A DNA stretch of 64,000 nucleotides from Siphonodentalium dalli (lineage: Eukaryota > Mollusca > Scaphopoda > Gadilida > Siphonodentaliidae), in assembly GCA_032622095.1 (NCBI GenBank), contig CP136069.1, positions 39,656,194 through 39,720,193 of the forward strand. The letters run 5' to 3'. The position numbers and the translations under genes are program-made. Of the stretch, positions 11,461-22,773 are shown one piece after another; the stretch's first letter is position 1, and each line of letters begins with the position of its first letter. The notes under the pieces are model-generated. The model was not told the DNA's origin, ran no database searches, and saw only the letters and a list, made by a program, of their open reading frames with translations.

Positions 11461-12189
11461 CGATCTAATCATTTAAGATGGCTACCCTTAATGTGGCCCG
11501 ATTGCACTGTGGTGTATCCTTAGTCCCACTGTAACAGTCTCTCCTCTAGTTCATTTTGAATATTGGTTCCGTCCAGCCCATTTTTCAATATGGTACTGTG
11601 GGGGTATGCCAGCAGTCCTCGAAATTAGGAAAAATGTCCTATGGCAAATTTGCCACGGCATTTCCTACGGCATTGCTTATTGCTGTGGCCAATTTCGAGG
11701 ACTGTGCCAGTACATGTGGTGCCACCTCTTGTTACTGCAAAACATTCAGATCCTGCTTCTCAGTCCATTACTTAATTTTGAAGCTGTTCAGCATAAGATT
11801 TACACATAGAAATAATTTGGGAGATATCAGACATGAGACATGACACAAGCATATAGATGTAGAATCATGTAAGGACCAAATTCATAAAATATTTTTATTT
11901 GACAAAGGAATTTGCATTTCTGTAAATTATGTGTGATGTCACAAGTATGCACATCTGCCCATTATCTATACACGACCTGAGCTCCGCGCTGTGCAAAGAG
12001 AATGGTCATTATAATTGTATTTATATGTGATTTGTTCATTGTTTTATGATGATGTGGTCATAAATGTCAAAAAATATTTTCATTTGGAAAAAAGTAAATT
12101 TTGTGGCAGTGTGGATTCTGTTCAGGGCAATTCTAGACATTTGCATCTGACTGTCATTTTAACTTGTTATTGACACTTTTTATTTATAG
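11461..12189. other. Intron, no recognised feature
   Basis: A short inverted pair near 11610-11705 (CCTCGAAATTAGGAAAAATG / AATTTCGAGGACTG) is the only structure seen. The open frames here do not resemble proteins I know. Confidence 0.35.
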
Positions 12190-12280
12190 TGGTGCGGAAG
12201 CTTCAAGATTTTGAATCTCCATACATATCTCTGAAGGCTGCCAACAAAGATGGCGTCCACAGGATAGTTTTCCGGAAAAG
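12190..12280 (+). CDS. SNX17: SNX17 window exon 6: FERM F1
   Basis: The exon lies between TATTTATAG and GTTTGA. It enters in phase 1 and leaves in phase 2. With the carried G it encodes VVRKLQDFESPYISLKA, then ANKDGVHRIVFRK. VRKLQ-FE-PY-S is a strong SNX17 signature. The donor GTTTGA is weak, but the phase and the next exon fit exactly. Confidence 0.9.
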
Positions 12281-12673
12281 GTTTGAATAGATATATATAT
12301 AGCTAACATATTTACATACAATGCATCAAAGACGAAACAGCCTCATTTTGCCTCAATGCAGCGAGTCTTCTTTTGAGCGAAAACTTGCCGACATACAGTA
12401 TTCCACAACAATTTGTGGAGACTCGGATTACCAGCCACCTGATTGTTTATTAAATGATGCCATCACATGTGGCGAATTGCCGGAAATCATTATACGGCGA
12501 CGCGAATTACCAGAAATGTGCACAAAATATCATAAACCTATTTTCTTTATACGACTTACACAATAGGTATATATAACAAATTGTAGCAATAAAGCGACCA
12601 CATAATTATATTATAAAAAAGATCTTATGAGATGATATTTGGAATAATAAAATAAAATTGAACTAGTAACATC

Positions 12674-14196
12674 AAAGTAGACCAGATATTCAGTCATAGT
12701 GTTATTGATAGAAATGAAGCGTAGATGCGTTGTTGTTATGAGAAAATAGTGACACTTTTTCCAGTGTTCGATTAGAAATTTTGTTGAGGTATACTTACCG
12801 TACTGACCCGCGTTTAGGCCCAGGGGGCCTTTGTTTTATTTGAGCTCAAAAATCCAAGTGGGCTTAAACTCGGATATGGCCCTTTGCAAACCAAAAATCC
12901 TAAGAAATCGGGACAGTAAAACTGATGAAAGCCGATCTAACGCCGATTATTTGGGAATTTTTTCAATTAAATGTGAATATTAAAATATTATAATAACACT
13001 TTAAGTCTTGTAGTTTTATTGGACAACATTCCCATGTTAAAATGACACTATTATGTAAGTAGTCTTGACTGACAGCCGTCTTGTTCCCAAAGTGTATGCT
13101 TGGAGTCAGGAATGCCCTGGTTATTATGTAAGCGGCAGTGTGGGTTATCTATAGTCTGACTATAGTTTATATCAATGTTCAGATTTAATCGGATTAGGAA
13201 AATAATAAGCCCGGCGCTTTATTCGTGATCCATTGTCTACATAGAGGATGTTACAATGGCGACTAATTGAATGTTTAACAAAAGCCAGTGAGTGTAATTA
13301 TTTAACAGCACTGACAAGGCAGTTGTATTTCTACTAAAACGGCATTCTGAACTCCTCGACCTGTGACCTCTGGGGGGCAAACAGTGACGGAATCTGACGA
13401 GGTTTGCCGAATGCTAAAACGTATAAAAAACGTATACAAAAGCACGTGTTTGAATATTTTGGTTTCGAGTGAATAAAGTTGACGCAGTTTGGAAGACATT
13501 TTTGTTAATTGACAAGTTCCCCCTTCTGCTCCATTATGATACCCACTGTGTGTTTACATAACCAAGAGGCCAGTTCTTTGTGTTTGGCCACATGTAGGAA
13601 CACACAGGTCTACGTTGTCACTGAACACGAAAAATATGATTTTACAGTACCGGTACTGTAGTTGGAACAGGTGCGCTTTGATTAAACTTAAAAGTATTGC
13701 ACGCGCATAGCCGTACATGGCTTTTAAAGCTATACGCTGTTAGCAAGTGGGTTCTATTGTATTTTATGTCTGTTAAACGTTTGGTTTCCCCAGGGAAGTA
13801 TAATTGAATGAAGAAATGTGAATTTAAGATTCACTTTATTTTATTTCATTTAATATTATCACTTACCTACGAATTATAACTTTCCATTTTTCGTGGCATT
13901 CTCGCCGTCACCGATCGTTTGTGAATAATACTTCTTGGAATTATTTATTTGGGGAGTATCATTAGCAAATACTTACTTACCACTGCTGAAATTGAACAAA
14001 ATTTGGGGTGGGCTTAAACACGAATATACCCCTGTGCATGGAATTTGGCCAAAATATATGGGTGGGCTTAAACACGGGCATGGGCTTTGAACCGGGTCAG
14101 TACGGTATATGCAACAATTTCTCATAACAACATGGCATCTACGCTCCATTTCTATCAACACTATGACTGAATATCTGGTCTGCTTGATAACGTGGA
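12674..14196. repeat. Outer inverted repeat split by an inserted element
   Basis: The left arm 12674-12793 (AGACCAGATATTCAGTCATA, GATAGAAATGAAGCGTAGAT) is inverted at 14108-14196 (ATCTACGCTCCATTTCTATC, TATGACTGAATATCTGGTCT). The element at 12796-14107 fills the centre, so it probably inserted into the loop or grew from it. Confidence 0.65.
12796..14107. mobile_element. TIR element, pogo-like termini
   Basis: TACCGTACTGACCCGCGTTT at the left is inverted at the right as GAACCGGGTCAGTACGGTA. Sub-terminal GGGCTTAAAC motifs repeat. TA at both ends fits a Tc1/mariner/pogo target. A minus-strand frame at 13302-13499 begins MSSKLRQLYSLETKIFKH, which faintly resembles a pogo-type N-terminus, but then degenerates. 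Confidence 0.6.
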
Positions 14197-14671
14197 GAAA
14201 TAATAGAATTACTTTGAAATACGCTCCATTTTGTGTTGACATTTGGCAGCGTTGAAAATTGCACATCGAGAGCTGGGCGTATAACTTCAACGAAATGGAC
14301 ATGACACCGGACCTCATTAAAGTGATTACACTGTGTGATATATAATTGAAGACCACTCTATTATGTTTTTTATGTTGTAAATCATTATGTTGTCCAACAT
14401 GGTTTGCTGTATACACCAGAGTATTTAGCACTCATCATTAATTCACATTATTTTTCGTTCCATATTTCCTATTGAATGTAGTAGGGTATGGTTTATTGTC
14501 ACCAAATTTGTTGTTATTGTAAACTGGACATAAATTTTAAACAACAAATAAGTGTTGGATTTCAAAGGTAATTCATTCCTTAGAATTAGGTGATGTGCTT
14601 TTGTGTAGACAAAATATTGCTAACAACTAAATTAAATCAAACTGTCATTTGAAAACCAAATTAACCTGAAA

Positions 14672-15025
14672 ACTTACATTATTTAATGAAAACAACGCTC
14701 TTTTAAAGAGGCTTTTGTCTTCTGGACTTCTTCAGCAAGTATACATTCCCAGACAATTACACCTTGTATAGTCATAAACACATTAACAAAAACAGAAAAA
14801 ATAATAGAATTACTTTAAAATACACTCTATTTTGTGTTGAAATTCATCTTGACATCTGGTATTACTCTCTCATTTCAACTATCCGCATTCCTAATCGTTT
14901 AATGAATTATTTTTGTTAATGTGTATTTGACTATACAAGATGAAGGAATGTATACTTGCTGAAGAAGGTCAGCGGCCGAAAGCTTCGTTAAAAGAGCATT
15001 GTTTTTGTTATATATTTACCTGACG
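14672..15025. repeat. Inverted repeat in intron
   Basis: GCTCTTTTAAAGAGGC...CTTCAGCAAGTATACATTCC is inverted at GGAATGTATACTTGCTGAAG...TTAAAAGAGCATT. This is a probable MITE. Ends are not exactly placed. Confidence 0.55.
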
Positions 15026-15200
15026 TTCCTGGATTCTAGACGGAATGGAAAATTAGCTATGTATTTAGCTAAAATTATAATATAGTATATTTATTAGTTA
15101 ATAGTTTAAAAAGTGTCACATTTGTAGGAAACTACTTTTGAAACCAGGAAGTGTTTGTTTTGTCGTGAATTCTCATCTGGCGTTATTTTTTTTTTTTCAG

Positions 15201-15270
15201 TTACTGGGATTCTTCATACGATGATGAAATATTAGATAACAAGATATCATTAAATTTATTATATGTACAG
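15201..15270 (+). CDS. SNX17: SNX17 window exon 7: F1-F2 boundary
   Basis: The exon is preceded by a long T-tract and CAG and followed by GTGAGT. The split codon AG+T gives serine. It then reads YWDSSYDDEILDNKISL and NLLYVQ, equivalent to the YWDS.YDD motif of SNX17 at the start of the F2 lobe. Confidence 0.93.
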
Positions 15271-15367
15271 GTGAGTGGGTAATAATAATGCTGTAAGTTA
15301 TATGTTATGTGTACAAATATGAGTTACCCAAATGTTTTATGTCATTCAGGTTTGAAAAAGATTCCTA

Positions 15368-15870
15368 TTAGCCCTTTTTATACTATAAAATACTCATTGA
15401 TGAGTAGTTCCCCTAAGCCTTTCATGATGGGTGCTGCGCTGGTGCAGCATTAAAGATCATATGCCAGTGCATTCTCTTATATATGCGGGTCTCCTATGGG
15501 AGACTCGCATATATAAGAGAATGCACTGGCTTATAAGGTCAAGGTAAATATTGTTAGGTCAATTTATTCTCTTATAAATGGGACTCGCATATATTATAGA
15601 ATGCATTGGGTCAGGGTTTTCGCAAAATTTCAGGAAGCATCAGTCATGGAAAGGTTACGAAATGTTCAGATAATAAGTTCAACAAACAACCAAAGACTTA
15701 TTATCTGAACATTTCCCACCAATGAATATGAAAACTTCTGCACTTGTTTTATCTTTTCGTCTATCTTGTCTACTTTTATTACCTGAACACCTCTCCAAAT
15801 TAATAATAGACCGTTCCATTGTATACTTATATAATGAATGGGAAAACCCATTCAGTATAGAAAGGGTTAA
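15368..15870 (+). mobile_element. TTAA-type MITE family T, copy 1, interrupted
   Basis: The right end is TTCAGTATAGAAAGGGTTAA; the left end is decayed (TTAGCCCTTTTTATACTATA). It contains the TTCAGATAATAAGTTCAACA hairpin typical of this family. A family B element at 15413-15658 interrupts it. The family T copy at 61618-61772 shows the uninterrupted sequence. Confidence 0.7.
15413..15658 (-). mobile_element. TTAA-type MITE family B, copy 2, nested in T
   Basis: It has decayed ends (CTAAGCCTTTCATGATGG and CATGGAAAGGTTAC) and two hairpins, orientation reversed relative to copy 1. It lies at the CCTAAGGAAA point of family T. Confidence 0.7.
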
Positions 15871-16383
15871 AGTAGTAGCAGCATCAAAATTATTTCCATT
15901 TTCTGTTAAAGGGACACGAGGCACTCACAAGGGATAAATGTACAAAAAATATAAAAGTTTGTAAAAAACATCACCACTAAGAAGAACATGGTGAAATAGA
16001 TAAACTTTGTTCTTATATTCATTATTTATAGTTCTCTAATAACAAAACTTTGCGTGTTCAAACCATTGTTATGGAGACAAAGCATCGCTGTTCATGTAGT
16101 GTGGTCAATATTTTAGTCTAAACTGGTCTAAATGTGATTTTCAGAATATATCTCAATGCGTTGACATTTTCTTATATCTACTGTCAAGTTTTGATTAAAC
16201 TTTGGTGTCTAATTGGACCTAATGGGTAATGTCATAGTAACAGTAATGTTTACATAACAATGATTTCAATATACAAATTTTGTTGTTGTTATCGTTATTT
16301 AATAATAAAACGAAATTAAGAACGAAATTGATCTTATTTACATGCACTTGTTGATGGTAGTTGTTTTACAGACTTTTAAAATA
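15871..16383. other. Intron, little structure
   Basis: Part of it (about 15980-16090, TAAACTTTGTTCTTAT, AACCATTGTTATG) recurs at 51375-51465, so it is an old dispersed repeat. Nothing else is recognised. Confidence 0.4.
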
Positions 16384-16642
16384 TTAACCGTTCGTTGACT
16401 GGAGCTTTATGAAATTTTGTGAAAACCCTGTGCCAATGCATTCTCTTATATATCCGGGTCTCCCTTAGGGAGCCAATCGCATATATAAGAGAATAAATTG
16501 TCCTAACAATATTTACCTTGTAAGCCAGTACATTATCTTATATATGCGAGGCTCCCTACAGGAGACTCGCATATATAAGAGAATGCACTGGCACATGATC
16601 TTCAATGCTGCACCAGCGTGGCTCCCGTCATGAAAGGGTTAA
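16384..16642 (+). mobile_element. TTAA-type MITE family B, copy 3
   Basis: TTAACCGTTCGTTGACTGGA to CGTCATGAAAGGGTTAA. Both hairpins are present with several substitutions. TTAA is intact at both ends. Confidence 0.8.
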
Positions 16643-16671
16643 TGAGTAGACTGCTGTTCACTTTGCCTCAT

Positions 16672-16768
16672 ATTGATTGACAGGCTGATGTTGATTTTAG
16701 AGACAGCCATAATTAATTAGTAGAAAGTTGTGACTCTGCCTCTTTTTGATTGACAGGTTGTTGTTATC
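16672..16768 (+). repeat. Duplicated exon 8 acceptor segments
   Basis: Two copies of ATTGACAGGCTGNTGTTGA/ATTGACAGGTTGTTGTT lie here, followed by a third at 17950-17970 that is the true acceptor. CTCTGCCTCTTTTTNATTGA and the AATTAATTAGTAGA spacer are repeated too. A repeat array separates the second and third copies. Confidence 0.7.
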
Positions 16769-17820
16769 CCCCGCCAAATTAAAAATTTGCCGGGGATATA
16801 GTAATGGGGTCCGTCCGTCCGTCCGTCATTCCGCCCGTCCGTCCCGAATTTGTAAGAGTCATAACTTGAACAAATGTAAACGGATTTCAAAGATTTGTGG
16901 TATATGAGTTCACCTGACCATTACCTAGAATGAGTTCGCAAGCCAGGTCTGGCCAGTTATTTTTACCGGAGTTATTGGACTTTGTTTATTATTTTTGTCG
17001 AATTTACCAAATAGCAAATAGACGACGTCACAGGGCTCATTTCCACAAATCTCAACGGATTTCAAAGATATTTGGTATATGAGTTCACCTGACCATTACC
17101 TAGAATGAGATCGCAAGCCAGGTCTGGCCGGATATTTTTACCGGAGTTATTGGACTTTGTTTATTATTTTTGTCGAATTTACCAAATAGCAAATAGACGA
17201 CATCACAGGGCTTATTTCCACAAATCTCAACGGATTTCAAAGATATTTGGGATATGAGTGACATTCACTTGACCAGTATATAGAACGAGTTCGCAAACCA
17301 GGTCCGGCCGGATATTTTAAGGGGACTTATTGGACTTTGTTTATTTTTTTGTGTGCAAATAAACAGACGTCACAGGGCTCATTTCCACAAACGTCAACGG
17401 ATTTCAAAGATTTTTGGTATATGAGTTTACATGACCAGTATCTAGAACGAGTTCACAAACCAGGTCCGGCCGGATATTTTCAGCAGAGTTATTGGACTTT
17501 GTTTATTTTTTTTTGTGCAAATGGATGACGTCACAGGGCTCATTTCCACAAATGTCAATGGATTTCAAATATTTTTGGATTATGAGTTCACATGACGAGT
17601 ATCTAGAACGAGTTCACAAACCAGGTCCGGCCGGATATTTTCAACGGAGTTATTGGACTTTGTTTATTTTTTTGTGTGAAAATGGACGACGTCACAGGGC
17701 TCATTTCCACAAATGTCAACGGATTTGAAAGATTTTTGGTATATGAGTTCACATGACCAGTATCTAGAACAAGTTCGCAAACCAGGTCTGGCTGGATATT
17801 TTTTTGACAAAATCCCACCT
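16768..17820. repeat. CCGTCC start plus ~165-bp tandem repeats
   Basis: It opens CCCCCGCCAAATTAAAAATT then a (GTCC)n tract. About six copies follow of a unit containing GGATTTCAAAGATTTTTGGT, CCAGGTCCGGCCGGATATTT and TTATTGGACTTTGTTTATT. Starts are near 16881, 17048, 17233, 17400, 17563 and 17721. The apparent reading frames are repeat by-products. Confidence 0.65.
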
Positions 17821-17955
17821 CTTGTTTAGCACATACTGAGAACGCAAACATTATTGAGAATGCACTTCCCCAACTGCACATAACTGCTTGTTAATTTTAG
17901 AGACATTCCTAATTAATTAGTAGACATGTTGACTCTGCCTCTTTTTAATTGACAG

Positions 17956-18048
17956 GCTGTTGTTGATATTGAAAGACAATGGATTCTTGCCACAAAAGAA
18001 CAGTTAAAACATTTGTCACTTTTGCAACAAAGAGGCTCCAAACGGGAG
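17956..18048 (+). CDS. SNX17: SNX17 window exon 8: FERM F2
   Basis: This exon has 31 codons in phase 0, between AATTGACAG and GTAAGA. It encodes AVVDIERQWILATKEQ, then LKHLSLLQQRGSKRE. DIERxWIL-TKEQ is conserved in SNX17. Two older-looking copies of the acceptor lie upstream, near 16681 and 16757. Confidence 0.93.
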
Positions 18049-18347
18049 GTAAGAATCATCCACTTATACCTGAGAATAGAAGTATAATCTTGCACTAGCC
18101 AATTTTATTTTAGTTCTCATAATATTTTGTTTGTAGTGGTATTTGTCTGCTGCAAACTGTACTAAGAATTTCCATTTGATATCAAATGAATAACATTTGC
18201 ACCAGAGTTTGACACCAATTTTACATAGAGACCAGGGATGTCTTGAAATGCCACTCTAGGCAGTATGCCACATCACCTTTGAATCTGTTGCCACATTTCA
18301 ATGTCGTATTTAACTGGATCGTAAACATCTATTAACACACCATACAC

Positions 18348-18503
18348 TACAGTAATGCCTTAAATAATCGACTCCTTAACCACCGCAGAATTAACTGAGA
18401 GCTTTCCGATGAATGGCAACAAGCCATATTTCCGACAAAATCCTGAAAAGTTACCCATAATTCTGCTGTGGTTAAGGATTTGATTATTTAGGGCATTACT
18501 GTA
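18348..18503. mobile_element. TA-flanked palindromic MITE family G, copy 1
   Basis: TACAGTAATGCCTTAAATAA to TTATTTAGGGCATTACTGTA. This copy lost part of one arm. Family G elements are single long palindromes with TA ends and CAGTAATGCCC termini, fitting Tc1/mariner-type MITEs. Confidence 0.8.
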
Positions 18504-18564
18504 GCTTGTCAATGTTAGCTTTAGTGCCACTGAAACATTTATTGATATTGTTGTGTTTTTGCAG

Positions 18565-18705
18565 TACATACGGTTTGCCAGAACACTAAAGTATTATGGT
18601 TTCCTGCTTTTTAAACCTTGCCATGCCGATTACCCTCAGCCAAGAACCAAAGTTCTACTTTCAATAGGGAACCGAGAATTAAGCTTCCGAGTCCAAACTT
18701 CTCCG
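18565..18705 (+). CDS. SNX17: SNX17 window exon 9: FERM F2-F3
   Basis: This exon has 47 codons in phase 0, between GTTTTTGCAG and GTAAGT. It encodes YIRFARTLKYYGFLLFKPC, then HADYPQPRTKV and a strand ending SFRVQTSP. The first part is the last F2 helix; the rest enters the PTB-like F3 lobe that reads NPxY cargo signals. Confidence 0.92.
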
Positions 18706-18745
18706 GTAAGTTTTAATAACTGCTTACTAATCCAGCTATCTCAAA

Positions 18746-19215
18746 GTATAGGATAGGATATTTTTATTTTTAATATACGCATAATATTTACACATAACAT
18801 ATACGGTCAAGTAAATCAAAATTCTGTGTTGTCAGGCATCTCCCTCGTCACTGAAATTTTCTTGTCAAACATTTTTTTTCAATATTTTATGTTAGAAATA
18901 TTGGATTTGAACAACAAAATTTATTTTTTATTTGTTTCTGAAGAATGTTTTCCAGAATTTGAGAAAAAAAATTAAAATAGCCCCCCCCCCCCCCCCCCCC
19001 CCCATCTCAAAATTGTTATCTAATTGCCTGAGAACACTGATATTTTATTTTAATTGAGTAATTAGACAAGTTTGATGTTGTACATTGTGAGGGGGTAACT
19101 TAGTCATGGTTGACTGGCCTATAACTGTCCCCTTTACAAATTAAGGAAGTATAATGATGAGGCAGCCATAAATGTGTAGATCTGTGCACGGGGTGGGCAT
19201 ATCTCTCTGTTGTTA
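18746..19215. repeat. Dispersed repeat sharing GGATAGGATATTTT
   Basis: It shares GGATAGGATATTTT, TTGTACATTGTGAGGGGGTA-like and TCTGTGCAC motifs with 33735-33960. It contains a 23-base C run at 18981-19003. The class is unassigned. Confidence 0.45.
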
Positions 19216-19244
19216 TGATGAGTATACACAGAACTATCCTTCTG

Positions 19245-20099
19245 CAGGTTTCCTACTAGGGGAATGGGGCCAGTAGCCGTCAAGGGGAAAAATCCAGGTA
19301 AAAGTAGCCTGTTTTAGCACCGGTTGAACTACTTTCGTTATATCGGCCAATAGAATCGTGTGAGAGTAGAAATGGCAGATTGTTTTGTTTCATTTCTGCC
19401 CAATTGCCAAGCTATCAAACCTTATTCATGTACCTGTAACTTTAAAACTAGTAAATTTATTAGATATAAATTAATTTACGAAGTACAGAACACCAGTAAT
19501 TTGGATCCCGAGTTAAACGTGCTCGTTAATGTTAAAAGACTCACTGTGGAAGACCCAGCAGATATTTTGGATGCATGATGTAATCGGAATATATTTTAGC
19601 ACCTGCAGTTTAAATATAGAAGGCTGATTACATATCTGGCCGATGAGTATTCTTTGTGAGCAGTGGTAAGATGCCTTGATGCCCGGTGCGGCTACTCCCA
19701 CATTTCTCTCTCGCTCTATTACAAAGTGAACAGTATATTTTGCGGTATAAAACATGACAGGTACGATTAAAATACTGCTCTTTTGCATAACATAACCGGG
19801 TACTAACCGCAACGTAACTAACCAGCCTCAAAGGCATAGCTTCTAGCGATGTCAGTTCCGATCACTTCCTGTTTCAATTTTCTGTATAACAACGCGTTTA
19901 GAGTGTGTACACTCACAAGATATAAAATAAATTCACCTTTTAAAATTCCTTAGTACTATTCCAACAAAATTCAGAAGTTTTAAACATCTTTATACCTTTA
20001 TAGACATGCAGTATGTCCTGGGATATGGCAGGAGGGGAAAACTTGGCAAGGGGAACGGGGCCGTCAAGGGGACCCCCTGTCGGTATAGCAGAAACCCTG
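19245..20099. mobile_element. hAT-like non-autonomous element
   Basis: Termini CAGGTTTCCTACTA and TATAGCAGAAACCCTG are imperfect inverted repeats. CCTTCTG is present on both sides (19238-19244 and 20100-20106). Sub-terminal GTCAAGGGGA motifs occur near both ends. The 72-codon frame at 19360-19578 inside is not recognised. Confidence 0.65.
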
Positions 20100-20106
20100 C
20101 CTTCTG

Positions 20107-20919
20107 TGATGGCAAAAGTTCCTTATCGACAAATCCATTAACACACACATTTTAGAAACTGTGAATTAAAAAACAGATTTACAAGGTTTATTGCGGCACA
20201 TACAGGGCTTGTTTCGTCATGTGTGATGATGCTTTCGGGATTAATGTATAACGTAATTGGATTTTTGCATGTCAGTATCGGCATATTCACTGATTAAATA
20301 TTCTTACAATCTGCATTTGAGTTTGTGTCTGTTTTGATATGATGTTAATATTTTTCTAGGCTATTCCAAAGGGATGAAATGGTAATTCCTGAGAAAAAGT
20401 TGTTTTGGAAACTTCTGGGTTTCTTAATAACAATTGGATGATTTTGTCCAGTTTCGGGTCCAGTTGTTCATTTCGTAAACATTTCGGCAAAATATTTGGG
20501 AAGGCTATTATAATACCAATCATGCATACAACACCAATGTCAATTACTTAGTAGGATATAACAGGAATTACATCTCCAGCAAGCTGAGCTATTTATACAT
20601 AGCAATGAAAACTGAGCACAATTTATGGGAGCAAATTGTATATTGAATTATGAGCAAATTGTATATTGAATTTCATTGGAATTGTACTATAGTATATTTT
20701 TTTTCTGGGAATTTTGCTTGAGTATATTCTTTCCCTGGTAATTCTACTATAGAATGTTCTATTTCATTAATCATTGCTATAAGTTTGTCAAAAATAATTT
20801 TCTTTTTGCATAAATCTGAGCTTTTCAATGTACTTTTGGATTGTTTATTTGCTTTTTTAGCATTTTATATTTGTTCAAATGCCATTTATCATTTGAAATT
20901 TTGTTTTCTGTTTTTCAAG
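20107..20919. other. Intron, no clear feature
   Basis: 20162-20240 shares CACATACAGGGC and ATGTGTGATGATGCTTT with 1960-2015, so it is part of a dispersed repeat. The remainder is AT-rich intron leading to the exon 10 acceptor. Confidence 0.4.
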
Positions 20920-20982
20920 GGTCAAATCAAAGAAGCCAGTTTCAAGATTACAAGAATGCGGTGTTGGCGGATCACAACTATA
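20920..20982 (+). CDS. SNX17: SNX17 window exon 10: FERM F3
   Basis: This exon has 21 codons in phase 0, acceptor TTTTTCAAG, donor GTATGC. It encodes GQIKEASFKITRMRCWRITT plus I. FxxTRMRCWR is one of the most conserved stretches of SNX17. The acceptor is AAG instead of CAG, which is less common. Confidence 0.9.
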
Positions 20983-21379
20983 GTATGCTGTGCATGATAT
21001 ATTTATAATACTACAACTTTGTGGATAATTCCCTATATTATTAACAGAATTTAGCAATTACACTGAAATACTGTCATGCCTGAAGTGGTACACTCACAAT
21101 TAAATATTCTCAAAAAATGTTTAACCACCTGTTACCTAAAATGTTTCAAGATCTCTGGTGCCGTAATCAATGTTTCAAGATCTCGGTATCTATTAAATAG
21201 AACAGGGCATCATTTTTTTGGTGAAATGTGGATCGACAAATAAATATACCATTTCTTTAAAATATAACAAACAATTAGGAAAATACACTTTTCGTGCGCG
21301 GTAAATAAAAACTTCCGGCATAAGTTTTGAGTTTGAGCTATTGCCATGGTTTGGCGTCCGTGTGTCCGTCAACAATTTC

Positions 21380-22760
21380 CTTTGGCGCGGGCTACAGGTC
21401 GTACCTTTGGTCTGATCTTTATGAGATTTGTCATGAATATTGACATGTAGATGGGTACGACTCATTTTGGTGTCATTCGGCCAAAAAACATGGCCGCTGG
21501 TGGCCATCTTGGATTTCAAAATTCAATCCATTGGCACGGGCTACAGGTCGTACTGTTCGTCTGAGCATCATGAAATTTGTCATGGATGTTAATATTGACA
21601 TGTAGATGGGAACGAGTGATTTTGGGGTCGTTTGGCCAAAAAACATGGCTGCCAGCAGCCATCTTGGATTTTACTCTTTGCATTACTAAATCCTTTGGCG
21701 CGGGCTACAGGTTGTAGCTTTGGTCGGAACTTCATGAAATTTGTCATGGATGTTAACAATGACATGTAGATGGGAACGAGTCATTTTGGTGTCGTTCGGC
21801 CGAAAAACATGGCTGCCAGCAGCCATCTTGGAATTTACTCTTTGCATGACTAAATCCTTTGGCGCGGGCTACAGGTCGTACCTTTGGTCCGATGTTTATG
21901 AAATTTGTCATGAATGTTGCCATTGATATGTAGATGGGAACGAGTCATTTTGGGGTCATTCGGCAAAAGAACATGGCTGCTGGCGGCCATCTTGGATTTC
22001 AAAATTCAATCCATTGGCGCGGGCTACAGGTCGTACTGTTCGCCAAAATACATGGCCGCCAGCAGCCATCTTGGATTTTACTCTTTGCATGACTAAATCC
22101 TTTGGCACGGGCTACAGGTCGTAGCTTTGGTCGGAACTTCATGAAATTTGTCATGGATGTTAACAATGACATGTAGATGGGAACGAGTCATTTTGGGGTC
22201 GTTCGGCCGAAAAACATGGCCGCTGGTGGCCATCTTGGATTTCAAAATTCAATCCATTGGCGCGGGCTACAGGTCGTACTGTTTGTCTGATCATCATGAA
22301 ATATGTCATAGATGTTAATATTGACATGTAGATGGGAACGAGTCATTTTGGGGTTGTTCGGCCAAAATACATGGCCGCCAGCAGCCATCTTGGATTTTAC
22401 TCTTTGCATGACTAAATCCTTTGGCACGGGCTACAGGTTGTAGCTTTGGTCGGAACTTCATGAAATTTGTCATGGATGTTAACAATGACATGTAGATGGG
22501 AACGAGTCATTTTGGGGTCATTCGGCTGAAAAACATGGCTGCCAGCAGCCATCTTGGATTTTACTCTTTGCATGACTATATCCTTTGGCGCGGGCTACAG
22601 GTCGTAGCTTTGGTCAGATCTTCATGAAATTTGTCATGGATGTTAACAATGACACGTAGATGGGAACGAGTCCTTTTGGGGTCAATTGGCCAAAAAAACA
22701 TGGCCACCAGCAGCCATCTTGGATTTTACTCTTTGCATGACTAAATCCTTTGGCACAGGT
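21380..22760. repeat. ~160-bp tandem repeat array, about 9 units
   Basis: Unit starts (GGCGCGGGCTACAGG or GGCACGGGCTACAGG) are near 21383, 21533, 21697, 21860, 22014, 22104, 22257, 22421 and 22586. Each unit also holds GACATGTAGATGGGAACGAG and GCAGCCATCTTGGATTTTAC. One unit is shortened to about 90 bases. Frames running through it on both strands are not genes. Confidence 0.85.
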
Positions 22761-22773
22761 TAGACATTTCAAT

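Noticed and set aside
19360-19578. 72-codon frame inside the hAT-like element as a transposase
   Set aside because: No hAT motif such as a BED finger or dimerisation block is visible in it.
21193-22427. Frames through the 160-bp array as a repeat protein
   Set aside because: Frames change between units and are broken by stops; the similarity is at DNA level.
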